Assembly (NCBI RefSeq): GCF_905220415.1
Contig: NC_059539.1
Coordinates: 5,828,001-5,892,000, forward strand
Length of the DNA stretch: 64,000 nt
Direction: 5' to 3'
Origin: Colias croceus
Taxonomy: Eukaryota; Arthropoda; Insecta; Lepidoptera; Pieridae
Shown here piece by piece: positions 55,201 through 64,000 of the stretch (its first letter is position 1; each line of letters opens with the position of its first letter). The position numbers and the translations under genes were made by a program. The notes below the pieces were generated by a model. That model saw nothing but the letters and a program-made list of their open reading frames with translations, made no database searches and had not been told where the DNA came from.

Positions 55201-58200
55201 GTTACTCTTTCACGTAAAAACTACTGAACCGATTACAATGAAATTTAGCACACATATAGAGGGTAACTTGGATTAACACATAGGATAGTTTTTATCCCGG
55301 AAATCCCACGGGAACGGGAACTCTTCGGGATTTCCTTTGCAAACGCGGGCGAAGCCGCGGGCGGAAATCTAGTATTGATATATAAAAACAAAATAATAAA
55401 AGACACTTTTCTTCTTTCAGATAATGAGGCTACCCGCATACGAGTTAAGAAGACGTTTGTATATAATATTCCGTGGTGAGGAGGGTCTGGACTATGGAGG
55501 CGTCAGCCGAGAATGGTTTTTCCTATTATCTCATGAAGTTTTAAACCCCATGTATTGTTTGTTCGAATACGCGAACAAAAACAACTACAGCCTTCAAATA
55601 AATCCTGCCAGTTACGTGAATCCTGATCATCTGTTATATTTCAAATTCATCGGAAGGTTCATAGCGATGGCCTTGTATCATGGTCGATTTATTTATTCCG
55701 GTTTCACGATGCCCTTCTACAAGAGAATGCTGAACAAGAAACTCACTATGAAAGACATTGAATCCATCGACCCCGAGTTCTACAACTCTTTGGTGTGGAT
55801 AAAAGACAACAATATAGATGAGTGTGGCCTTGAAATGTGGTTCAGTGTGGACTTCGAAGTGTTGGGCCAAGTGATACACCACGAACTGAAACCGGCCGGT
55901 GATAAAGAACGTGTTACAGAAGTGAGTTATATTTTAAATATTACATATTTTAGGTATAAATTGTTTTGTAATTATCATTTATTTTGTCATTTAAAATGTT
56001 TTTTTAATTTATGTAACTACTTGTACTTTTTTGTGTACTAATTTGTAATTGTAATGTACATTACAATATTAAAAAAAAAAATAATTAAAGTGCAACCAAT
56101 TTCGTTTATTTTAGACAAACAAAGAACAATACCTGCAATTAGTAACACAATGGCGAATGACGAGAGGTATTGAAGAACAAACATCTGCTTTCCTTGATGG
56201 TTTCAATGAGGTGAGTTTAAAATGTTTCAAAATAAATAAATAGATTAGATATATAGATAGATAGATAGCTTCTAGATAATTTTACATGTAAGACTAACTA
56301 GTTCTCACGTTATAAAATTAAATGAAAAACAAAAATATAGCTTTATTTACGAAAGAACAGTTTAAAATATAATGCAGAGGGTAAAATAAACAAACTTATA
56401 TGTACACAATATAACATATCTAATTCCGCATGTCAGGTGGTCCCGCTCGAGTGGCTCAAGTACTTCGACGAGCGCGAGCTGGAGCTGATGCTGTGCGGCA
56501 TGCAGGAGGTGGACGTGGACGACTGGCAGCGGAACACCATCTACCGGCACTACACGCGCACCAGCAAACAGGTCGTCTGGTTCTGGCAGGTACGTGACGT
56601 AGCATTTTTTTTAATTGCTTTTTGAATTTAGAATGAATCTTTTTTTTGCGCCAATGTGTTTCTTTTTTTATATTTCTTCTTCTTCTTCTTTATTTAGATC
56701 ATAGATTTTAGGCCCTCTGCACTATATAGACCGGGAGATATTGACACAAAATGTCGAGTCATTTGTAACAGGATGGCGGTTCTACAGGGTTCTTAGTACG
56801 CAATGACAAAAAGAAAAATGATGGTGTGAACGCTGGTACCGGCGGCTTAGTCGCGTGGGCGTTAGTCGAACTCGTCGGAAAATAGCGAAAGTCAAACGAT
56901 TTGTAACAGTATGGCACTTATTTTTCCTGTAAGTTTGAGGATCAACGTCTGCACGACGATGGTTACCTGTGCAAAAGTTAGCCTGATACAAACAGTGGCG
57001 TGCCTAGGGTGTAAGGACTGGGCAAGCCCAAATTTTTCGAAGTGTTTGCTGGGTACCCTTTTCTTGAATTAGGTATACACTGTGTTACTAAGTAGGTACC
57101 TATGTTCGTTATAAAACTTATAAAAAATGTGAACATACCGAATCAAATCTTCTAAATCTTCACGCGCGCCCGCAAACAGTTGAGTCAAACGTTTACCATT
57201 ACAATCATATTAAAATCTATATCAATAAATTATATAAAACTGTATGACATTATATTATAAAATTGTACAGATCATTTATATTCTAATTCAAAACGCCGAT
57301 CTTTCTGAAGGAAATATTTTATAACATCAGAATAGAAGTAGGTACTTACCTACTTAGGTGATTGTTTTAATTCAATTAACAGCTCTTTCTCAATGACAGT
57401 CATTGTTAATTCAGAAAGGCGTTCTTGGCCTTCTGTATTTCTTAAATACGTACCTACCTACCTACCTATGAATTCGATTTAACGCTGAGAAAGCACGCTC
57501 CGTGGAAGAACAACTAGCAAGAATCGTAAATACCAAAATATGTGCAAGTTTCATCAGAAGGCTTCTTCTAACCAATTCTCATTCATGAAATCGATTAATT
57601 CGTAAACAATACAATTAAAATTTGGTTTATGTTACCTACTTACTGCACAAATCGGGAGTTGGTTTTGATGAAGAAATTAATCGTTGTTTTACAGTAAAGT
57701 TTAATGATTTTACCTTCCCCGCTGAGCACAAAGCAAACCATCACAATTTACAATACAATCTGTGTCGCGACACTTATTTTATCACAAAATTCGAAAAACT
57801 TAACCTAAATTACATCGGTATAATCACGCGCTAAACCATACTAACAATAATATTCACGACGTTCGTTCGCGCGACGCGCAATCGTAACTATCTTCACACT
57901 GTTAAAGCCCGGCTTTGTTGGCCATATAAATTGCTATAGAATTCTATAGATAGGTATGTAGCTACTTCAACGAAATTTCATACGTTAGAAGAGATAAGCG
58001 CAAAGCCCGGTAAAAGCCCACGAGTGCAAGCGAGAGAACTATATGTCACTCAAGAAGGACACCGCACTGTTTATACAAAGTACGACTTTATTTAGATAGC
58101 AAGAAGGATGAAATTAAAAAGTTTGACTCGAATTCGACATTGTTTGTTGGTGAGTTTTCATTGAATTTCGGAGCAAATTTTGAATTGCTCGTTGCGCGCG

Positions 58201-61200
58201 AATATTCAAAAGTGAATTTGGGTATTTTCCTGTCTCGTAGCGAATTCCTTAGGCAAGCCGGGCTTTTCGGCTTGTATGAACGTACCGCCACTGGATACAA
58301 ATGGTTGAATAATTGTTTTATTTAAATCAACACATTCGCGTCGGTATGGCGGGCTGTAAGTCACACCGGAAAAGTATGGCATGACACTACCGTCTACTTC
58401 TTTTTTATGGGCTATCGGTAAATTCTAAAATTTTTATGTTACAAATCGTTTGACTTTCGCTATTTTTCCGACGAGGGGCCTTAGCCAAACGGCAAAACGC
58501 CAAGGAATAGAATACGCTATCGATAGAAATTGACCTAAGCGTATGATGTTTTGCATAAGGATTCGGTCACCCTACCAACGACAACGACGACCACGAACAA
58601 AATTTTCATCCAGTCGCAATTAAATAAAATTGTGCAAAACACAATTAAAAATGAAATTTAAGAATTTCCTGTCGTATTGGTGTTTGGAAAAAAAAATTTT
58701 GAGATCAATGGATAAACAAACAGGTTTTTCATAGAAACGGTGGCTCCTAGAAAAAAATGTATTTAACCTTTTTTATAGATAATTAGATTATATACAATTT
58801 TGGTTCAGGTGATTGTATGATAAACTTAAAATCGCAAAAAACCCTATTTCTTTTTATTAATTGACCTCGAATTTTTTTATTCCTGAGTACCAGAATGACG
58901 GGAGATTTTAATATTGATTTTGAACAAATTTCGGCAAGATTGGAACTTTGGTCGTGGTCGTCTGCATCGTTGGTAGTGTGATCGAACCATTACCAAAATG
59001 TCATGAGCTTATGTCAATAATTAGCGTTAGCAGTTTCTATTCCATGGCGTTACGTACGTTTGTCTAAGGCCCGAGTTCGACTAACGCCCACGCGACTAAG
59101 CATCCGGTACCAGCGTTCACACCATCATTTTTCTTTTTGTCATTGCGTACTAAGACCCCTGTAGAACCGCCATCCTGTTACAAATGACTCGAAATTTTGT
59201 GTCAATATCTCCCGGTCTAATAGTGATTGCCTCTACTCACTCGCTCACTTTTCATGAGTCATTTTTCACGCTCGCTTGTTTTTGAATTTATGGAAATTTT
59301 CAACTGTATGATTTTCAACTAGATGGAAAATGTTATTGTAATGAGATAGAGAAAGTAAATAAGCGACAAATTATTCAATATGATAGTTTTAACACCTACT
59401 TTCACTGTTATTTCAAATATATAAAATTTCCCTACAACAATTATAAAATATTTAAATATGTGTATAAAATGGGTTCCAATGGTAGTTTTTCAAATGACAC
59501 TGTTATATTTGCAGTTTGTTCGACAAATGGATAACGAGAAACGCGCAAGGCTGCTCCAATTCGTAACAGGAACGTGCCGAGTGCCGGTCGGCGGTTTTGC
59601 GGAGCTCATGGGATCCAATGGACCTCAACGCTTTTGTATAGAAAAGGTTCGTTTGTTATTTTGAGATATGTTTTAATACTTATGAACAACTTCAATGAAT
59701 CTTAAATGATAGTTAGGTATTTTCTTAACAATCAACAATTTATTATTATCGAAATTGAAACTTTTTAAGTTTGTTGGTGGCGTGGTTACAACGAGGGCGT
59801 GTTTTAGGCTTTGCCCCGTGGTTTTATATATAGCCAATTCTCGATAAATTGACTATATAACACTAAAAGAATCGAAGTCCTAGTTCCTGATACTAACACG
59901 TTCAACCAACTAAATCCTTCAACTTTATATTTTAATAGTTTTTATTTTGTTCGCATTTAATTAATGCCTCCTTAATTAATGGTGTTTGAAAAAAGAACTT
60001 TGGTGCTGCAGTGAGTGAAGTAAACTCCACAGTGTGGCTGCACTTTCATGCAAATATCGAGGTGAATAACTGTATGGGCTGCTGAGTTGATATGATATGA
60101 TATCCCATACACTCCTTTATTTGAAAGTTGATAGATTGATAGTTTGATAGGATGATGTAAAACCAGATATAGCTTTTGATCACTACTTTATTGTTGATTG
60201 ATACTCTAAACTAATGATGATATAAATGATTAATGATATTTGATAGTTGATGATATTAATTGATAGTTGATAATGATATGAAATAGGATCGTGTAAAGCG
60301 CTGAGTCAGGATGTACGGCTAGCCCGTACAATAACAAACATGGTTGTTAACGCGGTCAAATGCGGCAAAATATGCGTGTTCGTTACTTCCCTCGCTAGTT
60401 TTATTAGTGCTGATCGGGCGAATGACTACTAGACCTAATTATACCTCTTGACTACATAGTATGAAGCCGCGTCTGTCTGTATATACAGTACTCTAAAAGT
60501 GATAATGCGCATAGAAATCTTCTTCACAGTTCGGTAACTGTCATATTCCCGGAGCGTCCAAAGACGATATGTATATAGAGTGGTTAAATGCATTTTTAAC
60601 CGACTTCAAAAAAAAGGAGGAGGTTATCAATTCGGCCGGTATATTTTTTTTTTTTTTTTTATGTATGTACACCGATTACTCCGAGGTTTCTGAACCGATT
60701 TACGTGATTCTTTTTTTGTTCGATGCGGGATGGTGTCGAATTGGTCCCATAAAAATTTTATTCGGATAGGCCCAGTAGTTTTTATTTTATGAGCATTTTT
60801 GTCTGTAGGTATTTGTAATCTTCATGCATAATTTTGTTTGGTCAAATGAAATACATTTTGGAAATACGACAATTAGCGAAGATTTGCATGCGCATTATTA
60901 ATTTTGGAGTACTGTACATACAGATTTTTAAAATTAAACAACGGATTTTGGTGCAGATTCTTTTAATAGATAGTGAATCAATAGGACATTTTTAGAATAT
61001 AATTTATTAGATAGTAGACAAAGCGGGCGTAGCCCAGGGAAGAAATCGAGTTTGTAATATTTAGTTAAAACAATTAAAAAATAAATAAATAAAAAAAATC
61101 TTTATTTTGCCAAAAACATAATCTTTACAAAAATGTGTGCGCTGACTCTTGAACTAGAGTAACTCTGTGTCTCAAGAGCCAGCGTTCCTCCTTATAAATA

Positions 61201-61341
61201 CAACTACATAAGTACATTTTTAAAGCAAAACAAAAATTTCGGTTTGATTACAAAAAGTTTAAATTAAAGAAAAATATATAATATGCATAATATGTATGTG
61301 AGAGCGTGAGCGTGAGTGTGTGTGTGTGTGTGTGTGTGTGG

Positions 61342-61394
<53 letters not shown>

Positions 61395-61751
61395 CGTGAG
61401 TGGATGTGTGTTAGCGTGTGTGTGTGTGTTCTAATTGTATGTTCGATGCTCGTACCATATTAGCAAGCGTATCTTTAGCAAGTATTAACTAAAACTAAAT
61501 TATTGATCTTAAGACTTTGTTTATTCACATTCCTTCAAATAAATCGAATAAATTATTATCTCAATTTTAATGTAAGTTTAAAGATTTAATCAAAATTTGC
61601 ATTTCTTTTAAAGGTTGGAAAAGATACTTGGTTGCCGCGATCACACACCTGCTTCAATAGACTCGACTTACCTCCTTACAAAAGTTATGAGCAATTATGT
61701 GAAAAGCTTAATTTCGCTATTGAGGAAACTGAAGGCTTCGGGCAGGAATAA
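46284..61751 (+). CDS. Su(dx): E3 ubiquitin ligase Suppressor of deltex (Itch/WWP family, Nedd4 class)
   Basis: Thirteen coding exons join in phase: 46284-46353, 46675-46962, 47181-47422, 47835-48049, 49804-50090, 52242-52456, 53545-53658, 54701-54880, 55421-55921, 56115-56210, 56437-56589, 59515-59646 and 61614-61751, total 876 aa. Order: C2 membrane-binding domain (about 18-118), a Pro/Ala-rich linker, WW1 (258-287), WW2 (290-319), a Ser/Thr/Ala linker, WW3 (407-436), WW4 (450-480) and a HECT domain (about 490-876). The catalytic cysteine is Cys844 in SHTCFNRLDLPP, 33 residues before the end. The protein ubiquitinates PPxY-bearing partners and antagonises Deltex in Notch trafficking. WW and HECT stretches such as HFKNRTTQW-type NHKNRTTQW and RPGAPKG support Su(dx) over Nedd4 or Smurf. 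The WW3 acceptor is a CAGCAG tandem, allowing a one-residue choice. Exons 4-6, 8 and 11 are much more GC-rich than the others. Confidence 0.95.
48090..48222. repeat. Small inverted-repeat element in Su(dx) intron 4
   Basis: AAGCTATTGCA at the left and TGCAATAGCTT at the right bracket a GC-rich body unlike the surrounding AT-rich intron. A second inverted pair (GTGAAACTTCT near 48378 and AAGAAGTTTCA near 48486) follows and resembles the one at 22375-22565. Family unknown. Confidence 0.45.
51328..51496 (+). mobile_element. Non-autonomous Helitron, first of a tandem pair
   Basis: It begins TCTAATATATAAAAATC and ends CTAG, inserted between A and T as Helitrons do. Length 169 bases. Same family as 5854-6022. 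Confidence 0.8.
51497..51665 (+). mobile_element. Non-autonomous Helitron, second of a tandem pair
   Basis: It is the same 169 bases again, joined head to tail so that the CTAG of the first touches the TC of the second with no spacer. The flanking base after the pair is T. Confidence 0.8.
52474..52598 (+). other. Su(dx): Duplicate WW3 exon of Su(dx)
   Basis: Bases 52473-52598 are identical to 52331-52456, an offset of 142. The copy keeps the donor (CAG then GTACGG) and gains an acceptor-like GCGCAG at 52468-52473. It would accept phase 1 and leave phase 0 exactly as the first copy does, giving an alternative exon without the Ser/Thr linker; spliced after the first copy it would start with TGA. 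The acceptor lacks a pyrimidine tract, so use is uncertain. Confidence 0.6.
52633..53212 (+). repeat. 58-bp tandem array of micro-exon-like units, ten copies
   Basis: Units start at 52633 and every 58 bases to 53155. Each contains TTTATATTGTAG (acceptor-like), a 21-base segment TGGGAGGAACTGAGGGCTCAG and GTACGG (donor-like). The segment resembles the last 21 bases of the WW3 exon (TGGGAGGACCCCAGGACTCAG). It is in frame (WEELRAQ) and the differences among copies in this part are the synonymous CTG/CTA. The last copy is truncated. Confidence 0.9.
54046..54110. mobile_element. Solo end of the 60486-type MITE
   Basis: ACTCCAAAATTAATAATGCG and following ATGCAGATCTTCGCTAATT match the inverted end of the element at 60486-60914. 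The second end was not found, so this is probably a truncated copy. Confidence 0.55.
55152..55372 (+). mobile_element. Non-autonomous Helitron in Su(dx) intron 8
   Basis: It begins TCTAATATATATTATAAAGG, contains GTATGGATGTATGGATG and AACTACTGAACCGATT, and ends GCGGAAATCTAG followed by T. The GC-rich end resembles the copy at 28715-28920. Confidence 0.75.
56993..58293. mobile_element. Nested hAT element with transposase remnant
   Basis: Inverted ends CAGTGGCG (both inward) are flanked by exact 8-base repeats GATACAAA at 56985-56992 and 58294-58301. This proves insertion and hAT class. It carries a decayed transposase C-terminus on the minus strand. Confidence 0.9.
57360..57510 (-). pseudogene. 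hAT transposase C-terminal remnant
   Basis: Minus-strand frames give STERAFSALNRIH and then, after a small TAGG-repeat expansion that breaks the frame, LRNTEGQERLSEL and MTVIEKELL. This is the dimerisation region of hAT transposases. The catalytic part is not recognisable. Confidence 0.75.
58476..59072. mobile_element. Nested fold-back MITE with GAG target duplication
   Basis: Ends GGGCCTTAG and complement are flanked by GAG (58473-58475 and 59073-59075). The opposite arm of the host element keeps the unbroken site with a single GAG. The whole 597 bases form one long imperfect palindrome. A 3-base duplication fits several families, and the class is not assigned. Confidence 0.8.
60486..60914. 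mobile_element. Tc1/mariner-type MITE containing another repeat
   Basis: Ends CAGTACTC and complement with flanking TA, and inverted similarity for about 60 bases (TAATGCGCAT). The interior (about 60598-60800) is a familiar insect repeat starting TAACCGACTTCAAAAAAAAG and including CACCGATTACTCCGAGG. Confidence 0.75.
61077..61230. mobile_element. LINE 3' tail fragment in the last Su(dx) intron
   Basis: AATAAATAAATAAAAA followed by a non-coding body with GACTCTTGAACTAGAGT and its near-inverse GTCTCAAGAGCC. It resembles the 3' end of a non-LTR element on the minus strand. Assignment is tentative. Confidence 0.4.
61311..61431. repeat. TG-dinucleotide microsatellite
   Basis: Long TG runs with interruptions (GGCG, AAAGCG, GGATG, TTAGCG) lie 180-300 bases upstream of the final Su(dx) acceptor. 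Confidence 0.95.
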
Positions 61752-61802
61752 CATTATTTGTTTGCTCTTAGTATTAGTAAATGTAATATAAATTAAAATC
61801 AC

Positions 61803-61808
61803 AATAAA
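61803..61808 (+). terminator. Polyadenylation signal of Su(dx), proximal
   Basis: AATAAA lies 52 bases after the stop. A second AATAAA at 62006-62011 is a distal alternative. Confidence 0.55.
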
Positions 61809-62430
61809 TTAATTGCACCATACCTCGAAATGAGGCATTTATACCAATGAACTTGGTGCCGTCGAAAAAAAGACCAACCAAATACTTGTACGAAATATTT
61901 TGTTTTAACAATTATTTTATAATTATGTAGATATCACTAGTGTATTGTCAGTTATATAAGATATATTTTGTTTGAACTATATTTAAAAGTTCTTCTATAA
62001 AGTTCAATAAAATTCCAAAACAACCTATGTAGTTTTATTTTATACGAAGCTCCTGTAGATGTAGTAGTTAGGTACTCTTAACTCTTATTGACACTGCGCT
62101 GTGTTACGTCATGACACTGCGGCGGCTGCCACACAGGTTAGTCAATGAATTATTATATTATATAAATGCTTATGTATTTTGTTTCCATTTTTGTACGAAT
62201 CAATTTGTATGAAAATATATAATTTTCCTATTTTAATAATTGTAATTATATTTTTTTATAGTTTTAAAGTACTATACTATTAGTAGTATAGTAGTAGTTT
62301 TAGTACTATGCTAGTATTGAAGCTGTTTTCATTCATTGCGGTTTTGTCGTCTGCACCTAATATAATATAATATTTTGTAATGTATGTATAGAATATAGAT
62401 AATAAAAGATTTTGTATTCATTGTTAAGCA

Positions 62431-62436
62431 TTTATT
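62431..62436 (-). terminator. Polyadenylation signal of alanyl-tRNA synthetase
   Basis: Minus-strand AATAAA lies about 77 bases after the AlaRS stop at 62513. The Su(dx) and AlaRS transcripts converge, their signals about 420 bases apart. Confidence 0.6.
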
Positions 62437-62512
62437 GAACATCAATGTGTTACAGAATAATTTAATAAATGTTATGTGCCCTTACATATTTATTATAAAT
62501 TCATGAATCAAT

Positions 62513-64000
62513 TTAAGAACTCGATATTTTAGAAATAGCAAATTCGCGAGCAATTTTAATTGCTTCATTAAGACACGAAGAATTATTTCCTGAGGCTTGA
62601 GCTGATTCTGCTTTGCCTCCACCTTTGCCATTCATAATTCCTACAACAGATTGTACCCATTCCGAAGCAAGTAATCCCTTTTCCACTAAGCCTTTAGGCA
62701 CTGCTGCTAAGCAATATATTTTATTACACTCGTCATCTACTGAAAAGAATATTGCTGCGGAGTTTGGAAGCAATTGTTTTACTTGTTTTAAAGCACCATC
62801 TAGAGCCTTGGTATTTCCATAAGCTTTTAATTCTTCTACAATCACTTCAGACGACTTTTCGTTTAAACATATTTCTTTCGCTTTTTCAATTACAAGATTA
62901 ATTGTAGCGGCTTTTGCAAGACGTTCTTTATCATCGAGTTGCTTTTTCAAATTTTTAAGCATCGTTCTTAACTCTTCTTTTTTCCAATATGCTATCTGTG
63001 CTTGTGAAATTTCATTTGTAAGCTCTACTATTTTTTTCACGGTTTCCTTCTGGTTGAGATTGTCACCCTGATCCTTAATGTAATTAGTTATATTATTAAC
63101 TTCATTTTCCAAAATACTCATTTTGTTAATAGCTTTTACTGCTTCTGGTCCTGTCAAAGCTACAATACGACGGATACCTTTCGCTATACCTTCTTCGCTT
63201 ACGATAACATAATCTCCGATATGTCCTGTTTGGTGTAAATGGGATCCACCACAAAACTCCACAGAGGTTTCGAACCCATTGGGACCTTCGGGATTATTTT
63301 CCAATTCTTCAACAGGTATTCCCACGGACACTACGCGAACTGGATCTGGGTATTGTTCATCAAACATTGCTCTTAGACCATTAATTTTTTTGGCCTCACT
63401 TAAACTAGTGTACTTAGCATACACACGTTTATTATCGTTAATGATGTTTTTAATTTGATCTTCGGTGTCTTTTATTTGTTTTGTAGTCATAGGACCTTTA
63501 TTCGTGAAATCAAATCTAAGGCGATCAGGCATTACTAAAGATCCGCGTTGATCAGCATCGTTTCCGAGAACTTTTCTTAGAACATTGTTTAAAATATGAG
63601 TTCCAGTGTGATTGTTCATAACCAGTCTTCGTCTTTCGGTATCAATGTTAAGAGACAAAGTGTCACCAACTTTGAGTAATCCTTCTACTTTTCCAATATG
63701 CAAAACATAGCCACCTTTAACCTGAACATTTTTAACAGTAAATTCCACACTCTCGTCGTCTACTTTGACCATAAACCCTTCATCAAAGATCTGGCCTCCC
63801 TGCTCTGCATAGAAACTTGTGCGATCCAAAATGATTCCACATTCATCACCAGAAACAACTTGATCAACAAATTGTTTATTCTTTCTTAAAGCTAAAACTG
63901 TACCTTTGCAGGTTTTAAATTCATACTTCGCATCTTTATCAGCAGCTGATGGAATATAGTCGTATTTTGGGGAATCATCTGTAGTTGGAACACCAGTGTC
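62513..64000 (-). CDS. AlaRS: Alanyl-tRNA synthetase, cytosolic type, C-terminal half (partial)
   Basis: An uninterrupted minus-strand frame of 495 codons runs from the window edge to a stop at 62513-62515. It starts within the region just before the editing domain (ILDRTSFYAEQGGQIFDEG). The editing site shows HTGTH near 63610-63596 and the metal-binding C-x3-H (CGGSH) near 63253-63239, followed by GIRRIVALTG. A charged coiled-coil stretch (about 63110-62870) and the C-Ala domain (NGKGGGKAESAQ, then SSCLNEAIKIAREFA) complete it. Cytosolic AlaRS is about 960 aa, so the aminoacylation and tRNA-recognition half lies beyond the window. The enzyme charges tRNA-Ala and hydrolyses mischarged Ser/Gly-tRNA. 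No intron occurs in this part. Confidence 0.95.
   Translation of the reverse strand, partial: DTGVPTTDDSPKYDYIPSAADKDAKYEFKTCKGTVLALRKNKQFVDQVVSGDECGIILDRTSFYAEQGGQIFDEGFMVKVDDESVEFTVKNVQVKGGYVLHIGKVEGLLKVGDTLSLNIDTERRRLVMNNHTGTHILNNVLRKVLGNDADQRGSLVMPDRLRFDFTNKGPMTTKQIKDTEDQIKNIINDNKRVYAKYTSLSEAKKINGLRAMFDEQYPDPVRVVSVGIPVEELENNPEGPNGFETSVEFCGGSHLHQTGHIGDYVIVSEEGIAKGIRRIVALTGPEAVKAINKMSILENEVNNITNYIKDQGDNLNQKETVKKIVELTNEISQAQIAYWKKEELRTMLKNLKKQLDDKERLAKAATINLVIEKAKEICLNEKSSEVIVEELKAYGNTKALDGALKQVKQLLPNSAAIFFSVDDECNKIYCLAAVPKGLVEKGLLASEWVQSVVGIMNGKGGGKAESAQASGNNSSCLNEAIKIAREFAISKISSS

Larger units (their letters stand above)
56729..59217. mobile_element. Tc1/mariner-like element with long inverted ends, host of two other insertions
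   Basis: Ends are GACCGGGAGATATTGACAC and its complement, flanked by TA. Homology of the ends runs about 185 bases. The right arm is split by 58476-59072, and a hAT element sits in the middle (56993-58293). Without them the host would be about 570 bases. It occupies Su(dx) intron 11. Confidence 0.85.

Overview
The window is nuclear DNA from an insect, almost certainly a moth or butterfly. The support is AT-rich intergenic sequence, GT-AG introns, two adjacent group I chitin deacetylase genes, and repeats typical of Lepidoptera: short non-autonomous Helitrons ending in CTAG, a tRNA-derived SINE, CR1-like LINEs and many MITEs. No prokaryotic gene, CRISPR array or operon is present. All gene models were built by hand from reading frame, splice-site phase and recognised protein motifs.

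Layout. 1-8.8 kb: chitin deacetylase 1 (serpentine-type, + strand, 5 exons, 539 aa). 8.8-15.8 kb: non-coding. 15.9-20.8 kb: chitin deacetylase 2 (vermiform-type, + strand) with two mutually exclusive exons; this copy lacks the usual catalytic Asp pair and one zinc His. 23.6-25.7 kb: a 2-kb fold-back Tc1/mariner-type element. 25.7-41.5 kb: kinesin-associated protein 3 (Kap3, - strand, 11 coding exons), whose stop codon lies 9 bp from the fold-back element. One Kap3 intron (33.1-40.9 kb) holds a 3.8-kb TTCGTG hexamer satellite and a CR1-like LINE, enclosed by a 31-bp perfect inverted repeat. 42.5-43.6 kb: a hAT element with a clean 8-bp target duplication. 46.3-61.8 kb: Suppressor of deltex (Su(dx), + strand, 13 coding exons, 876 aa: C2, four WW domains, HECT). 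The exon for WW3 is duplicated with perfect identity, and behind it stand ten copies of a 58-bp unit that each look like a micro-exon. Another Su(dx) intron holds three transposons, one inside another. 62.5-64.0 kb: the C-terminal half of cytosolic alanyl-tRNA synthetase (- strand, cut by the window edge).

Function. CDA1 and CDA2 are secreted chitin-modifying proteins of cuticle and trachea, and their adjacency matches serp/verm in Drosophila. Kap3 (kinesin-2 cargo adaptor), Su(dx) (ubiquitin ligase acting on Notch-pathway and other PPxY proteins) and AlaRS (translation) are unrelated housekeeping or signalling genes.

The most unusual structures are the splice-signal array behind the Su(dx) WW3 exon, the hexamer satellite with its inverted-repeat frame in Kap3, and the fold-back element beside the Kap3 stop codon.
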